Both the position numbers and the translations under genes were made by a program. Shown piece after piece: positions 1 to 8,022 of a stretch of 64,000 nucleotides of DNA. The notes under the pieces were generated by a model, which searched no databases, had not been told where the DNA came from, and saw only the letters and a list, made by a program, of their open reading frames with translations. Source of the stretch: JAAYYY01 sp964602995. GTDB lineage: Bacteria; Chloroflexota; Anaerolineae; Promineifilales; Promineifilaceae. Positions within the stretch are counted from its first letter, which is position 1. The number at the start of each line of letters is the position of its first letter. The DNA is taken from the NCBI GenBank assembly GCA_964602995.1, contig CAZRTM010000001.1:92353-156352 (forward strand), read 5' to 3'.

Positions 1-498
1 TGGTGACGACACCGGTGCAGATTTCTCCGGTTTCCAATGTATCCAGCAAATTCTCGCGCTGAGACGCAGAGACTTCAGTGGCGCGCTCTGAAAGAATGAG
101 GCGGTTCGAACTCTTGTTCACCTCGATAATCTTCAGAGCCAGCACCTTTCCCTGGCGCTGCTCGAGCTGCCGCAGGCGCTCTTCCTCCACATGCAACTGG
201 GTCAGACCTAACAACTGCGAGGCCGGAACAAACCCTTGCAACCCACGCCACTCGACCAGCAACCCGCCCTTGTTGTAGCCAACGACTACAGCATTGAGCA
301 CCAGNNNNNNNNNNNNNNNNNNNNNNNNNNNNNNNNNNNNNNNNNNNNNNNNNNNNNNNNNNNNNNNNNNNNNNNNNNNNNNNNNNNNNNNNNNNNNNNN
401 NNNNTGATTCCCGCCGCAATGGCATCAACGTCTTCTTCCGTGAGAAGCTCTTCCTGACTGGAAGGCGTCGCCGCCTTCACTTGAGTAGATGCTGCCAT
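1..498 (-). CDS. rpsA: 30S ribosomal protein S1, 5' part, interrupted by gap
   Basis: This is an S1-repeat RNA-binding protein, most likely ribosomal protein S1, which binds mRNA on the small subunit. It is read on the minus strand from ATG at 498, with AAGAG a few bases upstream. About 31 N-terminal residues (acidic, SSQEELLTEEDVDAIAAGI) precede the 100-N gap. Beyond the gap the frame resumes at 304 with one S1 repeat (VGYNKGGLLVEW, GFVPASQL, ALKIIEVNKSSNRLILSER) and the opening of a second (LETGEICTGVVT). The gene then leaves the window at base 1. The reading phase does not match across the gap, which is expected if the real gap is not 100 bases long. Other multi-S1 proteins cannot be excluded from one and a half repeats. 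It is divergent from birA, with about 140 bp between the starts. Confidence 0.8.
305..404. other. assembly gap (100 N)
   Basis: Exactly 100 undetermined bases, the usual placeholder for a scaffold gap of unknown length. It lies inside the S1 gene, so that gene's apparent frame break is not evidence of a pseudogene. Confidence 0.99.
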
Positions 499-637
499 AT
501 TGATACTCTTGTAGAATTACGACTACATATACGGATGATGTCTACGGCACTTCCAACGCGACAAGATTAGAAAAATCTAAGTTTTCCTATTTGAATTATA
601 GATACTGGAGAGCAACTGTCAAACTACTTTACGAAAT

Positions 638-1456
638 ATGAACGATTCGCAGGCCACTGAACTAAATGAGAAGACCATCGCGGAGGCATTGACGACCGTC
701 TGGCTGGGTCATGCCGTCCACTACTTTGACGAACTGGACTCCACCAATGACACGCTGGCTGAGTTGGCCCAGGCCGGCGCGCCGCACGGCACGCTGGTCA
801 TCACCGACTACCAGCGCCAGGGAAAAGGGAGACAGCAGCGCCGCTGGGAAGCGCCGGCCGGAAGCTCCTTGCTCCTATCCCTCCTCTTCCGTCCCAACTG
901 GCCCGTCGAACAGGCAAACTGGCTGGTGATGATTGGCGGCCTGGCCGCGCTCAGAACGATAGAGCTGACAACGGCCCTCGCCGCCGGTCTGAAGTGGCCC
1001 AACGACGTGATGGTGAGAACCGGTGAGGGCTGGCGCAAAGCAGGGGGCCTGCTTCTTGAAACGTCCCTGTCAGACGCAGGCGTTGAACAGGCTATTTTGG
1101 GCATCGGATTGAACGTCAACATCCCCGCTGCCGACCTCCCTGCCGCCGACACGCCAGCGACCAGCCTGCTCGCCGCATCCGGCCACTCCGTGCCACGCCT
1201 TCCCCTCCTCGTCCGCCTACTGCAAACGCTAGAATCCCTTTACGAAGCGGCTGCCGAGGGCCATTCGCCAGAAAGGCTCTGGACCGAACGCCTCCTGACC
1301 CTCGGCCAGCAGGTCACCGTCTCCGACGGCGAGCATACCGTCTCGGGCCTGGCCACCGGCACCGACAACTGGGGCCGCCTGCTGGTGCGCGACGACGCCG
1401 GCCGCACCTATACGTTTGCGGCCGGGGATGTTACGTTGCGCAAGAAAAGGCGGTAG
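638..1456 (+). CDS. birA: Biotin--[acetyl-CoA-carboxylase] ligase
   Basis: BirA activates biotin with ATP to biotinyl-AMP and transfers it to the lysine of biotin carboxyl carrier proteins such as the acetyl-CoA carboxylase subunit. The 272-residue protein has the ligase core: DELDSTND near residue 30, the adenylate-binding loop GKGRQQRRWEAPAGSSL around residues 63-79, the KWPNDVMV motif near residue 120, and ILGIGLNVN. A small C-terminal SH3-like domain ends it (LATGTDNWGRLLVRDDAG). There is no N-terminal winged helix, so it is the monofunctional class and not a biotin-operon repressor. It starts at ATG 638 with no clear ribosome site, divergent from the S1 gene. Its stop codon lies inside the GGAGATT repeat that follows. 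Confidence 0.93.
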   Translation: MNDSQATELNEKTIAEALTTVWLGHAVHYFDELDSTNDTLAELAQAGAPHGTLVITDYQRQGKGRQQRRWEAPAGSSLLLSLLFRPNWPVEQANWLVMIGGLAALRTIELTTALAAGLKWPNDVMVRTGEGWRKAGGLLLETSLSDAGVEQAILGIGLNVNIPAADLPAADTPATSLLAASGHSVPRLPLLVRLLQTLESLYEAAAEGHSPERLWTERLLTLGQQVTVSDGEHTVSGLATGTDNWGRLLVRDDAGRTYTFAAGDVTLRKKRR

Positions 1457-1488
1457 ATTGGAGATCGGAGATTGGAGATTAGAGATTT
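1455..1488. repeat. GGAGATT-type tandem repeat
   Basis: About five tandem, slightly varied copies of a 7-base unit (GGAGATT, with GGAGATC and AGAGATT variants) begin at the birA stop codon. The same family recurs at 32694-32732, 58803-58841 and twice within 63764-63960. It may be an expanding simple repeat or part of a dispersed palindromic element. Confidence 0.8.
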
Positions 1489-1575
1489 GCGTCAGCCATA
1501 GCCGGCATCTCACCCCAGTTCACAGAACAAGATCGGCCAGCCACCGTCTACCGTCCACCGATTACTGCTTACTGA

Positions 1576-2391
1576 TTACTGTCTACTGACCCCCTCATTC
1601 GACGGAAACCGTGCCTTCTCCTTCCGCCGCAGCCCTTCCACGCCAGCCATCATGTCGTCCGAAAAGAAGCCCAGCATCTCCAGGGCCAGAGAGTGGTCGA
1701 AGATAGGGCCGGCCTGGAACAGCCACTGGTTGAGGGCACGCTTGGTGAAGCGGATGGCGTGGCGCGGGCCGGTGGCCAGATCCGTGGCTACAGCCATCGC
1801 CTTGTCCAGCAACTCGTCATCGGGCACGCATAGGCTGACCAGCCCCATCCGCTCCGCCTCGCGCCCGCTGACAAAGTCGCTGGTCATCAGGTAATATTTC
1901 GCTTTGGCCATGCCGCAGAGCAAAGGCCAGATGATGGCCGCGTGGTCACCGGCAGCGACGCCCATACGCACGTGCCCATCTGCCAGCCGTGCACTTTCGG
2001 CGGCAATGCTGATGTCCGCCAGCAAAGCCACGACGAGGCCAGCCCCCACAGCCGGGCCGTTAATGGCCGATACCAGCGGCGTCTGGCAGCGCAGAATGTT
2101 GTAGACCAGGTCGCGGGCCTCATCCAGAATGCGCACGATCTCTTCGTAATTGCGGTGGGCATTTTCGACCAGTTTCAAGTCGCCCCCGGCCGAGAAAGCG
2201 CGCCCGGCCCCGGTGACCACCGCCACACGCACCTCCGGGTCGCGGTCAATCGTCTGCCACACCTCAACCAGCTCCGTGTGCAGCCGCGCGTCGGCCGCGT
2301 TGAGTACCTCGGGCCGGTTCAGCGTCATCCACAAGATACCTTCATCACGCTTTTCAAAGAGAATGTGTTCAAAGTCAGAATACTCTAGCAC
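1576..2391 (-). CDS. Enoyl-CoA hydratase/isomerase (crotonase) family protein
   Basis: This 271-residue crotonase-fold protein acts on acyl-CoA thioesters; the exact reaction is unknown. Visible family signatures are the CoA/oxyanion-hole segment RAFSAGGDLKLVE (about residues 63-75) and NGPAVGAGLVVALLADISIA (about residues 109-128), followed by the C-terminal helices. Aligned by eye with mitochondrial enoyl-CoA hydratase, the two catalytic glutamates appear replaced: the Glu of GGGCE is Val in GAGLV, and the Glu of QPEILLG is His in DGHVRMG. It is therefore probably not a classical hydratase and may be an isomerase, hydrolase or other crotonase subtype. It stands alone on the minus strand, divergent from the UbiA gene, with a repeat-containing gap on its other side. 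Confidence 0.85.
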   Translation of the reverse strand: MLEYSDFEHILFEKRDEGILWMTLNRPEVLNAADARLHTELVEVWQTIDRDPEVRVAVVTGAGRAFSAGGDLKLVENAHRNYEEIVRILDEARDLVYNILRCQTPLVSAINGPAVGAGLVVALLADISIAAESARLADGHVRMGVAAGDHAAIIWPLLCGMAKAKYYLMTSDFVSGREAERMGLVSLCVPDDELLDKAMAVATDLATGPRHAIRFTKRALNQWLFQAGPIFDHSLALEMLGFFSDDMMAGVEGLRRKEKARFPSNEGVSRQ

Positions 2392-2520
2392 GCAGGTCCA
2401 CTCCTCTAAATCTGTTAACGACAGCGCAGCCGTGGTAAACTTACCACTGTTTTGCCGCCTCCCGGCAAATGGTTAGAAAGGAAACACTTCTCTATCTTAC
2501 AAAATTTTGAGGAACACGTC

Positions 2521-3432
2521 TTGTTGATCCCTTTACTGCAAACAATGCGCTTGCGGCAGTGGCCGAAGAACGGCTTTGTCTTTGTGCCTCTTCTTTTCGA
2601 CGGCCAGCTTTTTGATCCCCAAAGCGTATTGCGCGCTGTCATTGCCTTCTTTTTACTCTGTCTGATGTCCAGCGCCGTTTACATCATGAACGATCTGGGC
2701 GATATCGAAAGCGACCGCCAGCATCCCAGGAAGCAGCTACGCGCCCTGCCTTCGGGACGCCTGAACCCGAGCGTGGCGCTGGTTGCCGCCATCATCTTCG
2801 CCCTGGGCAGCCTGCTCGCCGGCTTCTATCTCTCGACAAGGTTCGGCCTGATTTTGCTGGTCTACCTCATCTTGCAAATCGCCTACACCTTCTGGCTGAA
2901 GCACGTCGTCCTTGTGGACGTCTCCATTGTGGCGGCAGGATTCATCTTGCGCATCGCCGCCGGTGTCGCCATCATCACCGTCGAACGCTTCTCACCCTGG
3001 CTCTACATCTTCGGCGGCTTCCTGGCCCTCTTCCTGGCGCTGGGCAAGCGCCGCCATGAGCTGGTGCTGCTGGGCGATGACGCCGGCAACCACCGCGCCA
3101 TCCTCGACGAGTACAATCTGGAGCTGCTGGACCGCCTTATCGGTATCGTCACCACCAGCGCCATCGTGGCCTATAGCCTCTATACCTTTCTGGCCGAAGG
3201 CTTGCCCGAGAACAACATCATGATGCTCACCATCCCCTTCGTGCTCTACGGCATGTTCCGCTATCTTTACCTGATTCACGTGCGCCATGAGGGAGGTGCG
3301 CCAGAAGAGATCTTGCTGCGCGACGTGCCGACGCAGGTATCCGTTCTGCTCTGGGCCTTTGTCGTCTTCCTGGCCCTATACATCTGGCCCTGCACATGGT
3401 GCACCAATCTACTTAACAGGCTGTCCAATTGA
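2521..3432 (+). CDS. UbiA-family prenyltransferase, decaprenyl-phosphate phosphoribosyltransferase-like
   Basis: A polytopic membrane protein of the UbiA superfamily, closest in motif pattern to the phosphoribosyltransferase that links polyprenyl phosphate to PRPP (as in mycobacterial arabinan synthesis). The first aspartate motif is MNDLGDIESDRQHPRK, and the second conserved block is YTFWLKHVVLVDVSIVAAGF. About eight hydrophobic segments are visible. The open frame extends to 2452, but GAGGA at 2509-2513 sits 7 bases before a TTG at 2521, giving an N-terminus (LIPLLQTMRLRQWPKN) that looks like the family start; about 303 residues. Mevalonate kinase follows after 25 bp on the same strand, so a link between polyprenyl lipid supply and use is plausible but inferred. 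Confidence 0.85.
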   Translation: MLIPLLQTMRLRQWPKNGFVFVPLLFDGQLFDPQSVLRAVIAFFLLCLMSSAVYIMNDLGDIESDRQHPRKQLRALPSGRLNPSVALVAAIIFALGSLLAGFYLSTRFGLILLVYLILQIAYTFWLKHVVLVDVSIVAAGFILRIAAGVAIITVERFSPWLYIFGGFLALFLALGKRRHELVLLGDDAGNHRAILDEYNLELLDRLIGIVTTSAIVAYSLYTFLAEGLPENNIMMLTIPFVLYGMFRYLYLIHVRHEGGAPEEILLRDVPTQVSVLLWAFVVFLALYIWPCTWCTNLLNRLSN

Positions 3433-3457
3433 TACCATCGCCACGGAGTTTAGGAAT

Positions 3458-4417
3458 ATGACCAGCGCCAGCGCACCAGGAAAAATCATTCTCTTCGGCG
3501 AGCACGCCGTCGTCTATGGCCGGCCGGCCATCGCCGTTCCTGTCACACACGTACGAGCAACGGCTGAGGTCACAGATGGGCCATCCTCAGGTGTGCGCCT
3601 CACCGCCTCCGACTTCGGCGAATCTTACTGGCTGCACGACGCCGCCGAGGACGCCCTTGCCGCCGCCGTACGCGTGGTGCAGAAGCGGGCACAGCTAGAA
3701 GAGCTGCCCCCGCTGACCATCGAAGTCCACAGCGACATTCCCATTGCCAGCGGGCTGGGCAGCGGGGCGGCCACGGCGGCGGCACTGATCCGCGCCCTGG
3801 CCCAACATCTGGGCCGCACAGACCTGGCAACAGATGAAGAAGTATCGTCCATGACCTACGAGGTGGAGAAGATCCACCACGGCACGCCCAGCGGCATCGA
3901 CAACACCGTGGTCGCGCTGGAACAGCCTGTTTACTTTGTGCGCCAACAGCCGCGCAATCTGGTGGAACCGATTGCTGTGGCCCGTCCCTTGCGCCTGCTC
4001 ATTGGCGACACGGGCCGGCACAGCAGTACACGGGAAGTGGTTGGGGACGTGCGCCGGCAATGGCAGGCCAGCGAAGCGCGCTTTGAGGAAATATTTGATG
4101 CCTGCGGACGCATTGCCGCAGCAGCGCGACAGGCGATCCAATCGGGTGACCTGCAGGAATTAGGCCACCTGATGCTGGAGAATCACCGCTGGCTGCAGAA
4201 AATGACCGTCTCCTCACCAGAGCTGGATAAGCTGGTTGAGGCAGCCACAGAGGCCGGCGCCTTGGGCGCCAAGCTCAGCGGAGCCGGGCGCGGCGGCAAC
4301 ATGATCGCCCTGGTACAGGACGAAAGTGCCAGCGCCGTGCAGAGCGCACTGCAAGCGGCCGGCGCAGTTAATGTGTTGAGTAGCTTTGTGGAATCTTCAG
4401 GGCAACGAGTTGCCTGA
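3458..4417 (+). CDS. mvk: Mevalonate kinase (GHMP kinase)
   Basis: Phosphorylates mevalonate with ATP to 5-phosphomevalonate in the isoprenoid pathway. The 319-residue protein has the GHMP kinase motifs in order: SAPGKIILFGEHAVVYGRPA at the N-terminus, the ATP-binding loop IPIASGLGSGAATAAAL around residue 91, GTPSGIDNTVVALEQPVYF near residue 142, and the C-terminal GALGAKLSGAGRGGNMIALV. The start is ATG 3458 with GGAG at 3445-3448; the longer open frame from 3287 would overlap the UbiA gene in another frame. Use of the mevalonate route is known for several Chloroflexota. A hairpin at 4446-4466 ends the unit before convergent rpmB. Confidence 0.93.
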   Translation: MTSASAPGKIILFGEHAVVYGRPAIAVPVTHVRATAEVTDGPSSGVRLTASDFGESYWLHDAAEDALAAAVRVVQKRAQLEELPPLTIEVHSDIPIASGLGSGAATAAALIRALAQHLGRTDLATDEEVSSMTYEVEKIHHGTPSGIDNTVVALEQPVYFVRQQPRNLVEPIAVARPLRLLIGDTGRHSSTREVVGDVRRQWQASEARFEEIFDACGRIAAAARQAIQSGDLQELGHLMLENHRWLQKMTVSSPELDKLVEAATEAGALGAKLSGAGRGGNMIALVQDESASAVQSALQAAGAVNVLSSFVESSGQRVA

Positions 4418-4445
4418 GAAGAGCAACAGGGGTAGAAAAGCAAGA

Positions 4446-4466
4446 AAGCCAGCACCAGGCTGGCTT
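4446..4466. terminator. hairpin between convergent mvk and rpmB
   Basis: An 8-bp perfect stem (AAGCCAGC / GCTGGCTT) with a 5-base loop, 29 bases after the mvk stop codon and 62 bases after the rpmB stop codon on the other strand. There is no strong T-run on either side, so termination activity is uncertain. Confidence 0.5.
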
Positions 4467-4527
4467 CATGAGACCATATTTGTCCAGATGATGCGACAAC
4501 TTGCGAAGCACACCAATCGGCGCCTGG

Positions 4528-4707
4528 TTAAACCTTGCTCAGCGTCTTAATGCACCGCGCACAGAGATGCTTGCGCACCTTGCGCCCATCTTCGTAGACA
4601 GTAATACGCTGAATGTTCGGCTTAAACTGCCGGTTGGTTTTCTTCTGCGAGAAGCTGACGTTGTGTCCAAACTGGGGTCCCTTGCCACAACTTTCACATT
4701 TCGCCAT
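4528..4707 (-). CDS. rpmB: 50S ribosomal protein L28
   Basis: A 59-residue large-subunit ribosomal protein. Translation of the minus strand from ATG 4707 gives MAKCESCGKGPQFGHNVSFS and continues with the family pattern KKTNRQFKPNIQRITVYEDG, ending KHLCARCIKTLSKV. The CxxC pairs at residues 4-7 and 49-52 mark the zinc-binding form of L28. GAGGTGAG lies just upstream of the ATG. A separate promoter with a TATAAT box and a short hairpin leader precede it. It is divergent from the asp23-fakA genes, the same relative arrangement as rpmB and yloU-yloV in Bacillus. Confidence 0.96.
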   Translation of the reverse strand: MAKCESCGKGPQFGHNVSFSQKKTNRQFKPNIQRITVYEDGRKVRKHLCARCIKTLSKV

Positions 4708-4740
4708 AATCTCACCTCATAATCACAACGCAAATTAAAA

Positions 4741-4757
4741 GCGACCTTAGCGGTCGC
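4741..4757 (-). promoter_or_regulatory. 5' leader hairpin of rpmB
   Basis: A 6-bp stem GCGACC/GGTCGC with a 5-base loop, followed on the minus strand by TTTTAATTT. It lies only about 10 bases downstream of the rpmB -10 box and 33 bases before the start codon, so it would form at the very 5' end of the mRNA. It could be a weak attenuator, an autoregulatory site or a 5'-end stabiliser. Confidence 0.5.
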
Positions 4758-4767
4758 CAGGGATCGA

Positions 4768-4796
4768 ATTATAAGAAGAGAACCTCATTTGCGCAA
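4768..4796 (-). promoter_or_regulatory. rpmB promoter
   Basis: On the minus strand, TTGCGC (4796-4791), a 17-base spacer, and a perfect TATAAT (4773-4768), in the sigma-70 arrangement. The predicted start of transcription is near 4761, giving a leader of about 54 bases. Confidence 0.7.
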
Positions 4797-4844
4797 GCAT
4801 TCTAACGAGTTTATACAGGCTTTTTACAAAAGTAGGAGCATGAG

Positions 4845-5204
4845 ATGACATCCAGCGAAGATTCATTGGGCCAGATTGATATATCGCCAGCCACCATTGC
4901 AACAATTGCCACACGCTCTGTCCATCAATGCTATGGCGTAGTAGGAATGGCCAGCAAGAATCTCGTGGACGGCATTGCCCACGTGCTCAGTCGTGATAGC
5001 CGGCGTGGTATTGACGTCACGGTCGAAGATGGGGAAATCGTTATCGACGTTTACGTCATCGTAGAGTACGGAACACGGATCCGCGTTGTCGCGCAGAGTA
5101 TTCAAAACACGGTGAAATTCCACGTAGAGAAAGCTCTGGGAATGCCGGTCAAGGCAGTTAATGTATTTGTGCAGGGCTTGCGCATCAGCAACGAGACCGG
5201 ATGA
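4845..5204 (+). CDS. Asp23/Gls24 family protein (YloU-like)
   Basis: A 119-residue Asp23/Gls24 (DUF322) protein. The family pattern is clear: QIDISPATIATIATRSV at the N-terminus, YGVVGMASKN, then a beta-rich core IDVTVEDGEIVIDVYVIVEYG and the C-terminal helix ending VKAVNVFVQGLRI. Family members are cytoplasmic and linked to envelope homeostasis; the molecular role is not settled. AGGAG lies 6 bases before ATG 4845. It is immediately upstream of fakA, as yloU is of yloV in Firmicutes, which supports a conserved functional pairing. A second family member is at 13932-14306 next to nusB. Confidence 0.9.
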   Translation: MTSSEDSLGQIDISPATIATIATRSVHQCYGVVGMASKNLVDGIAHVLSRDSRRGIDVTVEDGEIVIDVYVIVEYGTRIRVVAQSIQNTVKFHVEKALGMPVKAVNVFVQGLRISNETG

Positions 5205-5240
5205 TAGATGACGATGACACGCTCACTTGGGAGGAAGGTT

Positions 5241-6953
5241 GTGACTGATCAATACGCGCCTGAAGCAGCAGACGGGTCGCATATACCCGAAAAATGGTTG
5301 CAATGTAACGGCCAACAATTACGAAAATTGGTGGGCGCCAGCCTGCACTGGCTGGAACAAAACCACCAATATGTCAATTCGCTCAACGTCTTCCCCGTTC
5401 CCGATGGGGATACGGGTACCAATATGTTGCTCACCATGCGCGCCGCCAACGCGCGCATCCAGAACAGCACGGAGATGCACGTGGGCAAAGTGGCGCAAGA
5501 GCTGGCGCACGGCGCCCTGATGGGCGCTCGCGGCAACTCAGGCGTCATCCTCAGCCAGATATGGCGCGGACTGGCGCGCAGCCTGGCTAATAAAGAAGTG
5601 GCCACCGCAGAAGACATTGCCGATGCTTTCGTGGAAGCAGCGGCAACAGCCTACAAAGGCGTTATGCGCCCGGTGGAAGGCACCATTCTGACGGTGGCGC
5701 GCGAAGGCAGTGAGGAAGCGCAGAGCGCGGTCACCAAGAGCCGCGATTTGCGCTTCTTGCTGGAACGGGTGTTTGAGCGCTGCCAGCAAGTGTTGGAGCG
5801 CACGCCGGAGATGCTGCCCGAACTGAAACAGGCCGGCGTCGTTGATTCCGGCGGGCAGGGGCTTGTCTATATCCTGGAAGGGATGCTGCGCTACGTCTCC
5901 GGCCAGATGCAAGTGGTGGCGCAGGCACAGCAAGAGATTGCCACCCTGCCGGCTCAGGCCTATGTTGTTCCTGAAGAAGGAAATCTGGAATATCCGTACG
6001 ACGTGCAATTTATCCTCATGGGCGACGAGCTGAACGTTTCGGCAGTGCGTGATGCCATCGACGCTATGGGCGACTCTACAGTCGTCGTCGGCGATGAACG
6101 AACCATCAAGGTACACGTACACGTCAAAGATCCCGGCCAGCCACTCACTTTCGGCAGCCAGTTGGGTCGAGTAACAGACGTCGTCGTCGAGAATATGCAG
6201 TTGCAGATGGAAGCGATTGTGAACCCCATGGTGACAGGCAACGGTTCGGTCGAGCCTGTTGTACCGAACGTTGCCGATGCGCCTCCTCTTGAAGCGCATC
6301 AGATTAGCGTCGTAGCCGTCGCCGCTGGTCACGGCCTGGGCGAAATCTTCCGCAGCCTGGGCGCAGCCGCTGTCGTCATTGGCGGCCAGGGGCACAATCC
6401 CAGCACTGAAGAAATCCTTGAAGCAATCGAACAGGCGCCAACCGACCATGTCATCGTCTTGCCCAACAACAAAAATGTGATTCTGGCTGCCCGAGCGGCG
6501 CAAGAGCTGAGCGAGAAAGAAGTTGCCGTTGTGCCCACACGCACGGCGCCCCAGGGCATCAGCGCCATGCTGGCCCTTGATCCCGACGGCGACCTGCGCC
6601 AGACCTGCGAGGAAATGGAAGAAGCGTATCAGCACGTTGCCTCGGGCGAAATCACCATCGCTTCCCGCTCTGTAGTCATGAGTGGCGTTCAGGTCATCGA
6701 AGGCCAGATTATCGGGCTTGTAGACGGCAAAGTGTGCAGCGCCGGTACTGATATGGACGAGGTTCTGACCAATACCTTGCGCACCATGGCTGTAGAAGAG
6801 TGCGAGCTGGTCAGCATCTATTACGGTGAGGATGTCAGCGAGGAAGAGGCCGAAGCCGTTGCCGCCCGCATCGAAGAGCTATATCCAGACGTAGAAGCTG
6901 AGCTTCTAGCCGGCGGGCAGCCGCATTACATGTACATTCTGGGCGCTGAGTAG
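5241..6953 (+). CDS. fakA: Fatty acid kinase catalytic subunit (DAK2 domain, YloV/FakA)
   Basis: The ATP-binding subunit of the fatty acid kinase that phosphorylates fatty acids held by FakB/DegV proteins. The N-terminal DhaL/DAK2 domain has VFPVPDGDTGTNMLLTM (about residues 50-66; the Asp cluster binds Mg-ATP) and LMGARGNSGVILSQIWRG. Middle and C-terminal domains follow (VVVAAGHGLGEIFRSLGAA, then VIVLPNNKNVILAA and VEECELVSIYYGEDVSEEEAE), as in full-length FakA. The start is set at GTG 5241, because GGAGGA at 5230-5235 precedes it; an in-frame ATG at 5208 lies just after the asp23 stop. The DegV gene follows 46 bp downstream, so kinase and lipid carrier are made together. Confidence 0.92.
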   Translation: MTDQYAPEAADGSHIPEKWLQCNGQQLRKLVGASLHWLEQNHQYVNSLNVFPVPDGDTGTNMLLTMRAANARIQNSTEMHVGKVAQELAHGALMGARGNSGVILSQIWRGLARSLANKEVATAEDIADAFVEAAATAYKGVMRPVEGTILTVAREGSEEAQSAVTKSRDLRFLLERVFERCQQVLERTPEMLPELKQAGVVDSGGQGLVYILEGMLRYVSGQMQVVAQAQQEIATLPAQAYVVPEEGNLEYPYDVQFILMGDELNVSAVRDAIDAMGDSTVVVGDERTIKVHVHVKDPGQPLTFGSQLGRVTDVVVENMQLQMEAIVNPMVTGNGSVEPVVPNVADAPPLEAHQISVVAVAAGHGLGEIFRSLGAAAVVIGGQGHNPSTEEILEAIEQAPTDHVIVLPNNKNVILAARAAQELSEKEVAVVPTRTAPQGISAMLALDPDGDLRQTCEEMEEAYQHVASGEITIASRSVVMSGVQVIEGQIIGLVDGKVCSAGTDMDEVLTNTLRTMAVEECELVSIYYGEDVSEEEAEAVAARIEELYPDVEAELLAGGQPHYMYILGAE

Positions 6954-6999
6954 GCCCAACACCGATAAGGGAACCAGACACGGTCACCAAGGAGACCCC

Positions 7000-7845
7000 A
7001 TGAATATCCGCATCGTAACCGACAGCACCAGTGACCTGCCGCCCGCATTGGCCGAGGAATATGGAATTACGGTCCTCCCGGCCTATATTAACATTGGCAG
7101 CGAGAGTTATCTGGACGGAGTCGAGCTTACCCGCCAGGATTTCTACAAGCAGCTCCCCCACTACGAAAATCCACCGACAACCGCTGCTCCTGCTGTTGGC
7201 GCCTTCTCCACGGCCTATGAGCAACTGGCCGCAGAAGGCGCCACGCACATCATCTCCGTTCATATCGCCTCCTCTCTCAGCGGCATCCTGAACGCGGCTC
7301 GCCTTGGCGCGGAATCTGCACAGAACGTGGAAGTGACTGTTTTTGACTCGCAACAGATTTCGATGGGGCTGGGCTTCCTGGCCCTGCTGGCCGCCCGCAG
7401 CGCTCAGGAAGGCCATCCGGTCACTGAGATTCTGGGCCAGCTGGAGCGGGCCGTCCCGCGCACACACGTTTTCGCCGCGCTCGATACGCTGGAATTCCTA
7501 CGACGCAGTGGGCGCGTCAGTTGGCCTGAGTTTGGGTTGGGAACGCTGCTTCGGATCAAGCCGATGGTGCACGTTTATAAGGGGCAGGTCCACTCATTAG
7601 AGCGGGTGCGCACCATGTCCCGCGCCCTGAAACACCTGCTACAGCACGTGCGCGACCTGGGAGAGCTACAGGAAGTAGCCCTCTTGCACACAGCCGCGCC
7701 AGAGGGAGCCGAGCAACTGCGCAAGCAAGCAGCAACGATCATACCGGCTTCCTACAATCCCGTCGCTGTCGAGGTCACCCCCACCATCGGCGCTCATGTG
7801 GGGCCGGGTGCGTTGGGTTTTGCCTGTGTCGCCTGTGAATCTTAG
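7000..7845 (+). CDS. DegV family fatty-acid-binding protein (FakB)
   Basis: A 281-residue DegV/EDD-fold protein that binds a fatty acid and presents its carboxylate to FakA. The N-terminal signature is IVTDSTSDLPPALAEEYGI, followed by TTAAPAVGAFSTAYEQL and the fatty-acid carboxylate site region VHIASSLSGILNAARLGAE. DSQQISMGLGF and the C-terminal GAHVGPGALGFACV complete the pattern. AAGGAGA lies 6 bases before ATG 7000. It follows fakA on the same strand, so the pair forms a complete kinase/carrier set feeding acyl-phosphate into phospholipid synthesis. Confidence 0.92.
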   Translation: MNIRIVTDSTSDLPPALAEEYGITVLPAYINIGSESYLDGVELTRQDFYKQLPHYENPPTTAAPAVGAFSTAYEQLAAEGATHIISVHIASSLSGILNAARLGAESAQNVEVTVFDSQQISMGLGFLALLAARSAQEGHPVTEILGQLERAVPRTHVFAALDTLEFLRRSGRVSWPEFGLGTLLRIKPMVHVYKGQVHSLERVRTMSRALKHLLQHVRDLGELQEVALLHTAAPEGAEQLRKQAATIIPASYNPVAVEVTPTIGAHVGPGALGFACVACES

Positions 7846-7919
7846 GCGGCAGCAACATTGGGAAACGGGGTCGCCGGCCGGTTAGCTCTGCGAAAACTGA
7901 TAACCTCCGCTTTCTCTGG

Positions 7920-7925
7920 TATAAT
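7920..7925 (+). promoter_or_regulatory. candidate -10 box upstream of recG
   Basis: A perfect TATAAT in the 177-bp gap between degV and recG, about 98 bases before the recG start. The -35 region is poor (near CTGATA), so this is a candidate only. Confidence 0.4.
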
Positions 7926-8022
7926 CGGCTCCATGATCAGGGCGCATTTTCTGGTTGCAACAAGCAGACGTGGTGGAAGAGTACACACTGGCGGCTAGCC
8001 CCGCTCCGCTACAAGGACTCAT

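Noticed and set aside
1..498. Frameshifted pseudogene of ribosomal protein S1
   Set aside because: The phase change falls exactly at a 100-N placeholder gap, so it is an assembly effect.
5538..6635. 365-codon open frame antisense to fakA
   Set aside because: FakA motifs are intact on the other strand; the antisense protein has no recognisable family and no ribosome site.
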